DNA from: Demequina iriomotensis
Lineage (GTDB): Bacteria > Actinomycetota > Actinomycetes > Actinomycetales > Demequinaceae
NCBI RefSeq assembly: GCF_000971395.1
Contig: NZ_BBME01000011.1
Coordinates: 1 to 64,000 of the forward strand
DNA: 64,000 nucleotides
Direction: 5' to 3'
Shown: positions 24,736-33,925 of the stretch, piece after piece
How the letters are laid out: each line of letters opens with the position of its first letter
How positions within the stretch are numbered: the first letter of the stretch is position 1
Position numbers and translations under genes: made by a program
The notes under the pieces: model-generated
Told to the model about the DNA's origin: nothing
Seen by the model: only the letters and a program-made list of their open reading frames with translations
The model's database searches: none

Positions 24736-25548
24736 ATGACCGCATCCTTCCCCGACGTCTCCGCCCGCCCTCTCGCCGAGCTGACCTCCTTGGCGGGGCG
24801 CGTCGGAGTGGTCACCGGCGGTGTCCAGGGCCTCGGACGTGCGATCGCCGAGCGGCTCGCGGAGGCGGGCGCGACCGTCGTCATCGCCGACCTCGACGCG
24901 GCACGCGCGGCGGCGGCAGCGGAGCAGGTGGCGGAGCGGCACCGGGTGCGCGCGCTCGGCGTCGCCATGGACGTGGCGAGCGCGGCGGACGTCGACCGCG
25001 CCGCCGAAGAGCTCGCGAGCGAGCTCGGACGCGTGGACATCTGGGTCAACAACGCGGGCGTGTTCCCGTCCGCCCTGCTCGCGACCATGACGGACGAGGC
25101 ATGGGACCAGGTTTTCGCCGTCAACGTGCGCGGGGTCCGCAACGGGTCGCGCGCTGCCGCACGCCTCATGGGCGCGGGCGGCGGCGCCATCGTCAACATC
25201 GCCTCGCTCGCCGCCTTCGAGGGCACCGCGCCGGGCCTCGGCGCGTACGTGGCTTCGAAGCATGCGGTGCGCGGGCTCACCCGTCAGCTCGCACTCGAGC
25301 TCGCGCCGCAGGGCATCCGTGTGCTCGGCGTCGCCCCCACCTTCGTCCCCACCGAGGGCAACATCGCGGCAGCGATGGCTGCGTCCGGAGGGGCCGCGCC
25401 GGGCGTGAACATGCCTCAGCCGAAGTCGCTCGCCGGTCGCATGGGAACTCCCGACGACGTTGCGCGCATCGTGCTGTTCTGCGCCAGCGATATGTCCGCC
25501 TTCATGACCGGCAGCACCCTGCTCGCCGACGCCGGGGCGCACGCCTAG
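24736..25548 (+). CDS. Short-chain dehydrogenase/reductase
   Basis: The 270-residue classical SDR has the cofactor motif VTGGVQGLGRAIAERL near residue 29, the adenine-site VIADLD (aspartate, so NAD is favoured), NNAG, and the catalytic serine and Tyr-x-x-x-Lys in NIASLAAFEGTAPGLGAYVASKHA. The substrate is not evident. Its position between GH1 and GH3 suggests a sugar or aglycone alcohol. ATG 24736 has AAGGAG at suitable distance, and a 34-bp gap leads to the GH3 gene. Confidence 0.88.
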   Translation: MTASFPDVSARPLAELTSLAGRVGVVTGGVQGLGRAIAERLAEAGATVVIADLDAARAAAAAEQVAERHRVRALGVAMDVASAADVDRAAEELASELGRVDIWVNNAGVFPSALLATMTDEAWDQVFAVNVRGVRNGSRAAARLMGAGGGAIVNIASLAAFEGTAPGLGAYVASKHAVRGLTRQLALELAPQGIRVLGVAPTFVPTEGNIAAAMAASGGAAPGVNMPQPKSLAGRMGTPDDVARIVLFCASDMSAFMTGSTLLADAGAHA

Positions 25549-25582
25549 GCGACCGCACGACCATCGCACCTGGAGGATCCGC

Positions 25583-27826
25583 ATGACGCACCCCGCACCC
25601 GCCCCGCTCACGCTCGAGCAGAAGGCCGCGCTGCTGTCGGGTGCCGACCTGTGGCACACGCGCGCGATCCCCGAGGCCGACGTGCCGACACGCACGCTCG
25701 CGGACGGCCCGCACGGCGTGCGGCTCCAGGACGCGTCGCAGGACCACCTCGGCATCTACGCCAGCGCTCCCGCCACCGCGTTCCCGACCGGTGCGGCGCT
25801 CGGGTCGACCTGGGACCCCGACCTGGTCGAGGAGGTGGGCGTCGCGCTCGGCCGCGAGGCGCGGGCGCTCGGCGTCGACGTGCTCCTCGGCCCGGGTATC
25901 AACATCAAGCGCTCGCCGCTATGCGGGCGCAACTTCGAGTACCTGAGCGAGGACCCGTTCCACGCCGGCGTCCTCGGTGCCTCGTGGGTCCGGGGCGTCC
26001 AGTCGCAGGGTGTCGGTGCGTCGCTCAAGCACTACGCCGCGAACAACCAGGAGACCGAGCGCCTGCGCGTGAGCGCCGAGGTGGACGAACGCACGCTCCG
26101 CGAGATCTACCTTCCGGCGTTCGAGCGCGCCGTCACCGAGGCCGCGCCCGCGACCGTGATGTGCTCCTACAACAAGGTCAACGGAACCTTCGCCTCCGAG
26201 CACCACTGGCTGCTCAGCGAGGTGCTGCGTGACGAGTGGGGCTTCGACGGCTACGTGGTGTCCGACTGGGGCGCAGTCCATGATCCCGTCGCGGCACTGC
26301 GCGCTGGCCTGGACCTGGAGATGCCGTCGACCGGGGAGGCAAGCCCCGCAGCCATCGTCGCGGCGGTCCAGGCAGGCGAGCTCGACGAAGCCGTCGTCGA
26401 CCGCGCCGTCGCACGCATCCTGGCAACGCACGATCGGCTCGACACGCAATGCGGCGAGGCCGAGGTGCCCGACCTTGACGCCCACCACGCGCTCGCGCGA
26501 CGCGCCGCGGCGGCAGGCGCGGTGCTGCTGTCGAACCGGGACGGCGCGCTGCCGCTCGACCCGATCGACGGCGGGCTTATCGCCGTGATCGGTGGGTTCG
26601 CGACCGCGCCCCGGTTCCAAGGTGGCGGCAGCTCCCATGTCAACCCGACCCGCGTCGACGTCGCCCTGGACGAGATCCGCCGCCTCACCGCCCGACCGGT
26701 CGAGCACGCGGCAGGTTTCTCTCACGATGCCGCCGACGGGGAAGCGCTCGCGGACGAGGCAGTCGCGCTCGCCGCTCGGGCCGACGCCACCGTACTGTTC
26801 CTGGGCCTACCGGAGGAGGACGAGTCCGAGGGCTTCGACCGGGCGCACCTGGACCTGCCGCCGGCGCAGCTGGCGCTGCTCGAGCGCGTCGCGGCGGACT
26901 GCGACACGGTGATCGTGGTGCTCAGCAACGGCGGCGCCCTTGCGCTCGGCCCTGTGATCCAGCACGCCGACGCCGTCGTGGAGATGTGGCTCGGTGGACA
27001 GGCCTCCGGCGGTGCCGCCGCCGATCTGCTGCTCGGCGTGGCAGAGCCCGGAGGGCGGCTCGCCGAGACCCTGCCGCTGCGGCTCGAGGACACCCCGGCG
27101 TTCCTCAACTTCCCGGGCGACCGCGACGGCGTGCTCTACGGCGAGCGCGTCTACGTGGGCTACCGCTGGTACGACACCGTCGAGCGTGCCGTGCTCGCGC
27201 CCTTCGGGCATGGGCTGTCCTACACGATTTTCGAGCTTGACGGCCTGGAGGTCGAGGTCCCCGACCCGACCGCAACGCGCGCGACCGTGCGCGTGACCGT
27301 GACCAACACCGGCGACCGGCCAGGCTCCACGGTGGTGCAGCTCTACGTCTCGGACCCCGTGGCGACGCTCGACCGGCCCGCATCGGAGCTCAAGGGCTTC
27401 GCGAAGGTCACGCTCGCCGCGGGGGAGTCGCGACGTCTCACCTTCGAGCTCGACGAGCGGGCCTTCCAGTTCTGGTCCCGCCATGGCTGGCTCGCCGAGG
27501 CTGGCGAGTTCGTGGTCCGGGTCGGGATGTCAAGCAGGGACATCCGGGCCGAACGCTCGATCGCGCTCGACCTGCCCGCGTCGCTCGCTTCGCTCACCGT
27601 GGACTCGACCATCACCGAATGGCTCGCCCACCCGCAGGGCGGCGTCGTGGTCCAAGGGATCCTGGGCGCGATGGCTGCGAACTCGGGCGGCGCGGGGCTG
27701 TCGGAGGGGCCCGGTCTGCGCATGGTCGAGCAGCTCTCGCTTTCCCGCCTGTTCCAGCTCGCCGGCCGTGACGGCAAGGCCGAGGTCGAGCGCATCCTCG
27801 CCGGTCTCACGGTCGGGGCGCGGTAG
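25583..27826 (+). CDS. GH3 beta-glycosidase with extra C-terminal helical tail
   Basis: The 747-residue retaining glycosidase has the GH3 N-domain (about 10-250), the GH3 C-domain (about 300-530), a fibronectin-III-like domain (about 560-655) and a tail. The nucleophile aspartate is in YVVSDWGAVHDP near residue 229. KHYAANNQE and LLGPGINIKRSP are substrate-site blocks. Residues 662-747 form a helix-rich tail that aligns with the C-terminus of the GH2 enzyme at 33926. No signal peptide is present. Likely activity is beta-glucosidase or beta-xylosidase on imported oligosaccharides; specificity is undecided. Confidence 0.92.
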   Translation: MTHPAPAPLTLEQKAALLSGADLWHTRAIPEADVPTRTLADGPHGVRLQDASQDHLGIYASAPATAFPTGAALGSTWDPDLVEEVGVALGREARALGVDVLLGPGINIKRSPLCGRNFEYLSEDPFHAGVLGASWVRGVQSQGVGASLKHYAANNQETERLRVSAEVDERTLREIYLPAFERAVTEAAPATVMCSYNKVNGTFASEHHWLLSEVLRDEWGFDGYVVSDWGAVHDPVAALRAGLDLEMPSTGEASPAAIVAAVQAGELDEAVVDRAVARILATHDRLDTQCGEAEVPDLDAHHALARRAAAAGAVLLSNRDGALPLDPIDGGLIAVIGGFATAPRFQGGGSSHVNPTRVDVALDEIRRLTARPVEHAAGFSHDAADGEALADEAVALAARADATVLFLGLPEEDESEGFDRAHLDLPPAQLALLERVAADCDTVIVVLSNGGALALGPVIQHADAVVEMWLGGQASGGAAADLLLGVAEPGGRLAETLPLRLEDTPAFLNFPGDRDGVLYGERVYVGYRWYDTVERAVLAPFGHGLSYTIFELDGLEVEVPDPTATRATVRVTVTNTGDRPGSTVVQLYVSDPVATLDRPASELKGFAKVTLAAGESRRLTFELDERAFQFWSRHGWLAEAGEFVVRVGMSSRDIRAERSIALDLPASLASLTVDSTITEWLAHPQGGVVVQGILGAMAANSGGAGLSEGPGLRMVEQLSLSRLFQLAGRDGKAEVERILAGLTVGAR

Positions 27827-27948
27827 CCGGCGTTCCGCGCCAAGAGGCGTCAACCGCATCGTCCCCGATAGGCGACCCGGCAGGGGAGCCGCACCACCGA
27901 TCGATCGACGTCGGCGCACCGCGGCCGACGAGCTCAGGAAGGCTTGAC

Positions 27949-29760
27949 ATGCTGAAGCCCAAGATGACCCCCACCCGCGAGCTGGTCAACCTCGATGGCA
28001 CCTGGCTCTTCGGTATCGACTCGCGCCTCGGCGACGAACCGTGGCGCGGCGCGTTGCGGACCCCGCTGGAGGCGGCGGTCCCGGCGAGCTACAACGACCT
28101 CTTCGTCGACGACGAGATACGCAGCCACGTGGGCTGGGTCTATTACCAGCGGCGGGTTCAGGTGCCGCGTGGTTGGTCGGAGGAACGGATCCTGCTGCGG
28201 TTCGACGCCGCGACCCACGCGGCGCGCGTTTACGTGGACGATGCGCTGGTGGGGGAGCACGTGGGCGGCTACACGCCGTTCGCGGTCGACATCACCGAGC
28301 ACGTCTCGGCGGGCACTGCGTTCCGGCTCACGATCGGCGTGTCGGGCGACCTCACCAACGAGACCATCCCGCCCGGCAAGATCGAGGTGGGCATGACGGG
28401 GAAGCGGGTGCAGACCTACTTCCACGACTTCTACAACTACGCCGGGCTAGCGCGCTCGGTGTGGATGTGCACCACGCCGCGGTCGCGCATCGAGGACGTG
28501 GTGGTCAGCACGGATTTCGACGGCACCGTGGGCAGCGTGACCTATGCCGTCGACGTGGAGGGCGAGGGCGCCGTGCGAGTGGTCCTGCGCGACGAGGAGG
28601 GCGCGGTCGTGGCGTCGTCCTCGGGTGCGTCGGGCGTGCTCACCGTTCCTGACGTCACGCTCTGGAAGCCGGGCGCCGCGTACCTGTACGACCTGGCCGT
28701 CGAGCTCCACGACGCAGACAGGGTGGTGGACGCGTATTCGCTGCCGGTGGGCGTCCGCACCGTCGAGGTGCGGGGCACGCAGTTCCTCATCAACGGGGAG
28801 CCCTTCTACTTCACCGGCTTCGGCAAGCACGAGGACGCGCCCGTGCGGGGCAAGGGGCACGACGACGCCTACCTGGTCCACGACTTCCAACTCATGGAGT
28901 GGATCGGCGCGAACTCGTTCCGCACGTCGCACTACCCCTACGCGGAGGAGGTGCTCGAGTTCGCCGATCGCCACGGCGTGGTCGTCATCGACGAGACCGC
29001 TGCGGTGGGGCTGAACATGGGGGTCGTGGGCGGCATGTCGGGCACACCGCCGTTCCCGACATTCTCCGAGCAGTACGCCAACGCCGCCACCCAGGCCGCG
29101 CATGCGCAGCACCTGCGGGAGCTCGTCACGCGCGACCGCAACCACCCGTCCGTGGTGATGTGGTGCATCGCGAACGAGCCCGCCTCCAACGAGGACGGCG
29201 CTCGCGAGTACTTCGAGCCGCTGGTGCAGCTGGCGCGCGAGCTGGACCCGACCCGCCCACTGTCCTACGCGCTCGTCATGTTCGCCACATTCCAGAACGA
29301 CCAGATCATCGACCTCTTCGACGTGGTCTGCATGAACCGCTACTACGGCTGGTATGTCGCCTCGGGCGACCTGGCGACAGCCGAGGCGTACCTGACCGGG
29401 GACATCAGGGGCTGGATCGAGCGCACGGGCAAGCCGATCATGATGACCGAGTACGGCGCGGACACGATGGAGGGACTCCACTCGGTCCACACCCAGGTGT
29501 GGACCGAGGAGTATCAGCGCGACTATCTCGCGATGAACCATCGCGTTTTCGACCGCTTCCCCGAGTTCGTGGGCGAGCAGATCTGGAACTTCGCGGACTT
29601 CGCCACGACCAACGCGATCCACCGCGTCGGCGGCAACAAGAAGGGAGTCTTCACCCGCGACCGGCGGCCCAAGTCGGTCGCCTTCGACCTGCGCGCGCGG
29701 TGGACGGGGCTCGAGGGCCGCAAGCCCGGCACCGGCACGACCGAGCAAGGCGGACGCTGA
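27949..29760 (+). CDS. uidA: GH2 beta-glucuronidase
   Basis: The 603-residue enzyme matches E. coli GusA in length and order: sugar-binding jelly roll (1-180), immunoglobulin-like domain (180-275) and TIM barrel (275-595). The acid/base glutamate is in MWCIANEPASNED near residue 407, and the nucleophile glutamate in IMMTEYGADTMEG near residue 500. The glucuronate-carboxylate Asn-x-Lys motif is present in GGNKKGVFTRDRRPKS near residue 563, nearly as in E. coli. This motif separates beta-glucuronidases from other GH2 enzymes. It has no signal peptide and should release glucuronate in the cytoplasm for the uxa/uxu route. It shares one base with the next start. Confidence 0.95.
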   Translation: MLKPKMTPTRELVNLDGTWLFGIDSRLGDEPWRGALRTPLEAAVPASYNDLFVDDEIRSHVGWVYYQRRVQVPRGWSEERILLRFDAATHAARVYVDDALVGEHVGGYTPFAVDITEHVSAGTAFRLTIGVSGDLTNETIPPGKIEVGMTGKRVQTYFHDFYNYAGLARSVWMCTTPRSRIEDVVVSTDFDGTVGSVTYAVDVEGEGAVRVVLRDEEGAVVASSSGASGVLTVPDVTLWKPGAAYLYDLAVELHDADRVVDAYSLPVGVRTVEVRGTQFLINGEPFYFTGFGKHEDAPVRGKGHDDAYLVHDFQLMEWIGANSFRTSHYPYAEEVLEFADRHGVVVIDETAAVGLNMGVVGGMSGTPPFPTFSEQYANAATQAAHAQHLRELVTRDRNHPSVVMWCIANEPASNEDGAREYFEPLVQLARELDPTRPLSYALVMFATFQNDQIIDLFDVVCMNRYYGWYVASGDLATAEAYLTGDIRGWIERTGKPIMMTEYGADTMEGLHSVHTQVWTEEYQRDYLAMNHRVFDRFPEFVGEQIWNFADFATTNAIHRVGGNKKGVFTRDRRPKSVAFDLRARWTGLEGRKPGTGTTEQGGR

Positions 29761-30731
29761 TGGCACGCTGGGCCATCGTTGGCACGGGCGACATCTCCGC
29801 ACGCCTTCTCACCGACCTGCGCGCGACACCCGGTACCGCGGTCACCGCTGTCTGGGGCCGCGACGAGCTGCGTACCAAGGAGTTCGCTGCCGCACACGGC
29901 ATCGAGACGAGCACGTTCGATCGAGCGGCGCTGCTCGCGCGCGAGGACGTGGACATCGTCTACATCGCGACGCCAGCGCACACGCACCGCGCCATCGCCA
30001 TCGAGGCGCTGGAGGCCGGCAAGCACGTGCTGGTCGAGAAGCCGATGGCCACCTCGGCGCGCGACGTGGAGGACATCTTCGACGCAGCGGCCCGTGCGGA
30101 CCGCTTCGCGATGGAGGCCATGTGGATGCGCTTCAACCCGCTTCACGTCGACATCCGCGGGCGGATCGAGTCCGGTGAGATCGGCACCCCGACCGGCGTG
30201 CGCGCGAGCTTCGGCACGCCGTTCTTCCCCCGGCCTCGCGTGCAGCGACCCGAGCAGGGAGGGAGCTCGTTGCTGGACCGTGGTATCTATGCGGTGACGC
30301 TTGGGCATTGGTTCCTTGGAGAGCCGACGGCCGTTCATGCGCAGGCCACATTCGTCGACGGGGTCGATGTCCGCGGCCACGCGACGCTTGAGCACGAACG
30401 AGGCTTCACGCAGATCGCCTGGTCCAGCATGGAGTTTCTCGACCTCTCCGCGGCCGTCGCAGGCGAGCACGGCTGGATCTCGATCGACCCGATGTTCTGG
30501 GCAGGCACCTCCGCCAAGGTGCACGCGGGCTCGATGGAGCGCATCTTCCAAGCTCCGGGCCCCGTGAGCCACCCGCGCGTGGGCAATGGCTACGGCCCCA
30601 TGCTCCGCTCCGTGGAGGATGCGCTCTCCGCCGGGATGCGCCAACACCCTGCACACGACGCCCCCGCGACCATCGCGGTCGCACGGACTCTCGACCTCAT
30701 TCTCGGCGCGGCAGCGCGCCCCACACCGTGA
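29760..30731 (+). CDS. Gfo/Idh/MocA-family oxidoreductase
   Basis: The 323-residue NAD(P)-dependent sugar oxidoreductase has an N-terminal Rossmann domain with AIVGTGDISARLLTDL. VYIATPAHTHRAIAIEALEAGKHVLVEKPMA near residue 70 contains the EKP catalytic lysine. MEAMWMRFNPL and SSLLDRGIYAVTLGHW follow in the substrate domain. The family oxidises or reduces sugars, inositols and keto-glycosides. Being coupled to beta-glucuronidase (TGATG), it may act on a released or attached uronic acid or aglycone sugar, but the substrate cannot be predicted. Confidence 0.88.
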   Translation: MARWAIVGTGDISARLLTDLRATPGTAVTAVWGRDELRTKEFAAAHGIETSTFDRAALLAREDVDIVYIATPAHTHRAIAIEALEAGKHVLVEKPMATSARDVEDIFDAAARADRFAMEAMWMRFNPLHVDIRGRIESGEIGTPTGVRASFGTPFFPRPRVQRPEQGGSSLLDRGIYAVTLGHWFLGEPTAVHAQATFVDGVDVRGHATLEHERGFTQIAWSSMEFLDLSAAVAGEHGWISIDPMFWAGTSAKVHAGSMERIFQAPGPVSHPRVGNGYGPMLRSVEDALSAGMRQHPAHDAPATIAVARTLDLILGAAARPTP

Positions 30732-30745
30732 CTGGAGCCCTACTG

Positions 30746-32527
30746 ATGACCTATTTCTGCAACCCGCTCGACCTTGCGTACCGGTATCAGGAGACGCGCT
30801 TCTCCGGCATGGTCCAGGGCATGCAACTCGGCCCGGCTCGGCGGAGCGTGCACAGGGAGGCAGCGGATCCCTCGGTGGTGCGATATCGCGGCCGCTACTT
30901 CATGTTCGTGTCGATGTCCCGCGGGTTCTGGCACTCCGACGATCTGATCGAATGGACATACCAGGCGACCGACAGGCTGCCTGCCTACGACTATGCGCCC
31001 GACGTGCGGGTGGTCAACGGGGCGCTGCTCATCAGCGCCTCGCGCAAGGACCGGGCATGCCCCTTCTTCCGCAGCGAGAACCCCCTTGCGGACGACTTCA
31101 CCGAGGTCAGCCCCGGGGCCTTTGCCTTCTGGGACCCCGCGGTGTTCCAGGACGATGACGGGCGCGTGTTCCTCTACTGGGGCTGCGACGCCGTGCTCCC
31201 GATCTACGGGGTGGAGCTCGACGCGGAGCTCGAGCCTCTGGGTGAGCCTGTCGAGCTGATCCACGCCGATGTGCCGCGCCGCGGGTGGGAACGCCCGGGA
31301 GAGAACCATGTGGTGCCCGAGCCGACCACCGAGCTCGAACGCAAGATCGCGGCATTCTCCGCGTCAGGTCCGTACCTCGAGGGTGCGTGGATGACCAAGC
31401 ATGATGGCCGGTACTACCTCCAGTACGCCGGACCCGGCACCCAATGGAACACCTACGCGGACGGCTACTTCGTGGGTGAGTCCCCGCTGGGGCCCTTCAC
31501 CTACTCGGAGCACAGCCCGTTCTCGTACAAGCCGGGCGGTTTCATGACCGGGGCGGGCCATGGCAGCACCTTCGAAGACGAGCACGGCAACTGGTGGCAT
31601 GCCGCGACCATGCGGATCAGTGTCAACGACGTCTTCGAGCGCCGTGTCGGGGTCTTCCCTGCGGGATTCGACGAGGACGGCGTCCTGTTCTGCCGCCAGG
31701 AGTTCGCCGATTACCCGACCGCGGTGCCGCAAGGCAAGGTCGACCCCCGTGCCGTGACCGAGCCTCCGTGGATGCTCCTGTCGTACGGCGCGCCCGCCAC
31801 CGCATCGTCCACCCTGAGCGGGCACGATGCGGCGCTCGCGACCGACGAGGACGCGCGCACGTGGTGGGTCTCCGGTTCGGACGAGCCGGGTGAGTGGCTG
31901 GCGGTCGACCTCGGCGAGGTCATGAGCGTCGCCGCATTCCAGGTCAATCTTGCCGACCACGACCTGGCGTCCGTGGCGCCTGAGCTGGCCGAGGGCGCGG
32001 ACATGGGGCACACCTGGCGCAGCATTCACGCCGCTCACGACGCGGCGCTCGTCCGTGTGGAGGGTTCCGTCGACGGCGTGACATGGATCGAGCTTCACGA
32101 CGGCGCACGCGACGGCGAGGATCGGCCGCATGCATTCATCGTGCTCGACGCTCTGCAGGCGTTACGCCACGTACGCGTGACCTCGATGCAGGTTCCGTTC
32201 GGGGGACGGTTCGCCGTGAGCGGGTTCCGTATCTTCGGTCGAGGGGAAGGGGAGAGGCCCGCCGCCGTCAGGCCCCGAGCCGCGCTGGTCGAGGCGCGCA
32301 CGGCATGTGTCGAGTGGGACGCGGTCGACCATGCTCAGGGCTACAACGTGCGGTTCGGCAACGCTCAGGACAAGCTGTACCGCAGCTGGATGGTCTACGG
32401 CTCGACCCGCTTGGAGATCCCGGCGCTCAACGCTGGCGTCGAGACCTGGGTGGCGGTGGACTCTTTCAATACATGCGGCGTGACGCGTGGTGCGGCGGTG
32501 CGGGTCAAAGGCGGCGAATCCGCCTGA
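30746..32527 (+). CDS. GH43-type glycosidase with F5/8-type-C and Fn3-like domains
   Basis: The 593-residue protein carries a GH43-like propeller (about 1-330): REAADPSVVRYRGRYFMFVSMSRGFWHS with the base aspartate, AFWDPAVFQDDDGRVFLYWG, and the acid glutamate in ASGPYLEGAWMTKHDGRYYLQYAG. A discoidin-like sandwich follows near residues 345-500, with ASSTLSGHDAALATDEDARTWW and GEWLAVDLGEV. A final Fn3-like strand set (WDAVDHAQGYNVRFG) reaches the end. I prefer ATG 30746, with GGAG eight bases upstream, over GTG 30728 that overlaps the previous stop. No signal peptide is visible, so the carbohydrate-binding part works inside the cell. Linkage specificity is unknown. Confidence 0.86.
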   Translation: MTYFCNPLDLAYRYQETRFSGMVQGMQLGPARRSVHREAADPSVVRYRGRYFMFVSMSRGFWHSDDLIEWTYQATDRLPAYDYAPDVRVVNGALLISASRKDRACPFFRSENPLADDFTEVSPGAFAFWDPAVFQDDDGRVFLYWGCDAVLPIYGVELDAELEPLGEPVELIHADVPRRGWERPGENHVVPEPTTELERKIAAFSASGPYLEGAWMTKHDGRYYLQYAGPGTQWNTYADGYFVGESPLGPFTYSEHSPFSYKPGGFMTGAGHGSTFEDEHGNWWHAATMRISVNDVFERRVGVFPAGFDEDGVLFCRQEFADYPTAVPQGKVDPRAVTEPPWMLLSYGAPATASSTLSGHDAALATDEDARTWWVSGSDEPGEWLAVDLGEVMSVAAFQVNLADHDLASVAPELAEGADMGHTWRSIHAAHDAALVRVEGSVDGVTWIELHDGARDGEDRPHAFIVLDALQALRHVRVTSMQVPFGGRFAVSGFRIFGRGEGERPAAVRPRAALVEARTACVEWDAVDHAQGYNVRFGNAQDKLYRSWMVYGSTRLEIPALNAGVETWVAVDSFNTCGVTRGAAVRVKGGESA

Positions 32528-32539
32528 GGATTCACCTGC

Positions 32540-32558
32540 TCGCGCACGTCTTGCGCGA
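32540..32558. terminator. Short hairpin between convergent genes
   Basis: TCGCGCA-CGTCT-TGCGCGA gives a perfect 7-bp stem between the convergent GH43 and AraC genes. It could end both transcripts. No U-tract is present. Confidence 0.5.
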
Positions 32559-32569
32559 ATGGGTGCGCC

Positions 32570-33796
32570 TTACGTGGCCCGTCGCGCGCGATACTCGGTG
32601 GGCGTGGTCCCGTAGGCCTTACGGAAGACCTTGACGAAGTAGTTCGCGTCCTCGTATCCGACGAAGGCGGCGATGTCCCGCACGCTCCGCGACGTCGTGG
32701 CGAGCAGCCGTGCGGCCCGGCTGCACCGACGCTCGGCAACGTACTGCGTCACCGACATCCCCGTGGCCTCCTTGAATCGCCGCGTCAGCGTCGACTCGGA
32801 GACGCCGATGCTCGCCGCCAGCGCCGAAGTGGAGACCGGGCTGCTCAGGTGGAGCTCTATCTCGTCGTGCGCCTGGCGCACGGTGGGCGGGTATCCAAGC
32901 CGACGATGACGCCGCACCGCCCGGCAGAACGCCGAGACCATCTGCGAGTTGAAGGAGGCCGACCGGCGTGGATCGGCGCTGTGCCCCACGCGGTGGAGTC
33001 GTTGGGCGTACTCCTGGGAGATCGCGTCGATGGTGACACCCGGCACTCCGCCGCGCTGGGCCGCCACGCGCGCCATGATCCGAAGGATCGTCGTGCCCAA
33101 GAAGGGCGTCGTGAGGTACGTGATGGTGCTGGGGATGGTGGACAAGCGCTCGAGAGTCTCGAGCGCCTCAGACGTCGACCCGTCCGCGACCGCGTCCATG
33201 AAGGCCTGCTCCAGCCGGTACCGCTCCGCGATCACGTCGAACGTCGCGGACTGAGGCGCGTCGTCGGAGCCTGGCGCGATGCTCCCGCCGAGTGCGGAGA
33301 CCTGTCGGAGCGCGCCGAGCGCGTCCCTGCCGCCGGTCGCACGAAGCGCCGCGGCGGCACCACGGTAGATGTACTCCGCGTCGACGATGGGATACCTGGT
33401 CCGGTAGAGCCGGTACAGCTCCGCATGCGAACGGGGCAACGCCTGCGCCCTCACCAGCTCGGGCACAGTCTCGGGATACATAGCGTGGTGCGTGTACGGC
33501 CCGATGAGCAGCAGGCGGTCCTTCGATCGGGCCACCGCGGCCGCCATGCCGAGCGGCTCTTCGATCTCGTGGATCACCTCGGCAGGCATCGCTTGGACCA
33601 TCTGCAGCAGGGAGCGCGCCGTGAAGGCGGGCTGGATCCGAGGGTCGAGGCAATGGTCACGCTCGAACGCGGAGAGGTTGGCGTCGAGGTCTGAGCTCAG
33701 TGTGGCGGTGCAGCCGAGGACCTCTCCGATCGCCTCGAGCACGGCCTCGGCGCGGCCCGCTGCGACGGCCTGACCGGGTGCTCCCATCGCTCCCAT
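32570..33796 (-). CDS. AraC-family transcriptional regulator
   Basis: The 408-residue regulator has a long N-terminal sensor region (about 1-300), with YTHHAMYPETVPELVRAQALPRS and a helical middle part. A C-terminal AraC DNA-binding domain contains two helix-turn-helices: SALAASIGVSESTLTRRFKEATG and VRDIAAFVGYEDANYFVKVFRKAYG, followed by TPTEYRARR. The start could be either of two in-frame ATGs (33796 or 33787). It is divergent from the GH2 gene at 33926, across a 129-bp gap, and is therefore likely to activate that gene. No island operator is seen in that gap, so this control is separate from the LacI system. Confidence 0.88.
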   Translation of the reverse strand: MGAMGAPGQAVAAGRAEAVLEAIGEVLGCTATLSSDLDANLSAFERDHCLDPRIQPAFTARSLLQMVQAMPAEVIHEIEEPLGMAAAVARSKDRLLLIGPYTHHAMYPETVPELVRAQALPRSHAELYRLYRTRYPIVDAEYIYRGAAAALRATGGRDALGALRQVSALGGSIAPGSDDAPQSATFDVIAERYRLEQAFMDAVADGSTSEALETLERLSTIPSTITYLTTPFLGTTILRIMARVAAQRGGVPGVTIDAISQEYAQRLHRVGHSADPRRSASFNSQMVSAFCRAVRRHRRLGYPPTVRQAHDEIELHLSSPVSTSALAASIGVSESTLTRRFKEATGMSVTQYVAERRCSRAARLLATTSRSVRDIAAFVGYEDANYFVKVFRKAYGTTPTEYRARRAT

Positions 33797-33925
33797 CGAC
33801 CCCTCTCTCTCCCATGCACACGCAGTGCTATATCTGTGCGAAACGTTCTATCACGCCACCTCCCGGAACTCCTACCGTGTACACATGCCGAGCCGTGTCG
33901 GCCCGTTGCACCAAAGGAGCCCGCC
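33797..33925. promoter_or_regulatory. Divergent AraC/GH2 intergenic control region
   Basis: The 129-bp gap is less GC-rich than its surroundings and contains CTATATC (about 33829) and GAAACGTTC (about 33839), an imperfect palindrome. A possible -10 (TACCGT) lies before the GH2 gene. An activator site is expected here, but I cannot define it. Confidence 0.4.

Noticed and set aside
30728-30745. GTG 30728 as start of the second GH43
   Set aside because: It overlaps the preceding stop, which is attractive, but the ATG at 30746 has a GGAG site at good spacing and begins the recognisable sequence. It stays an alternative.
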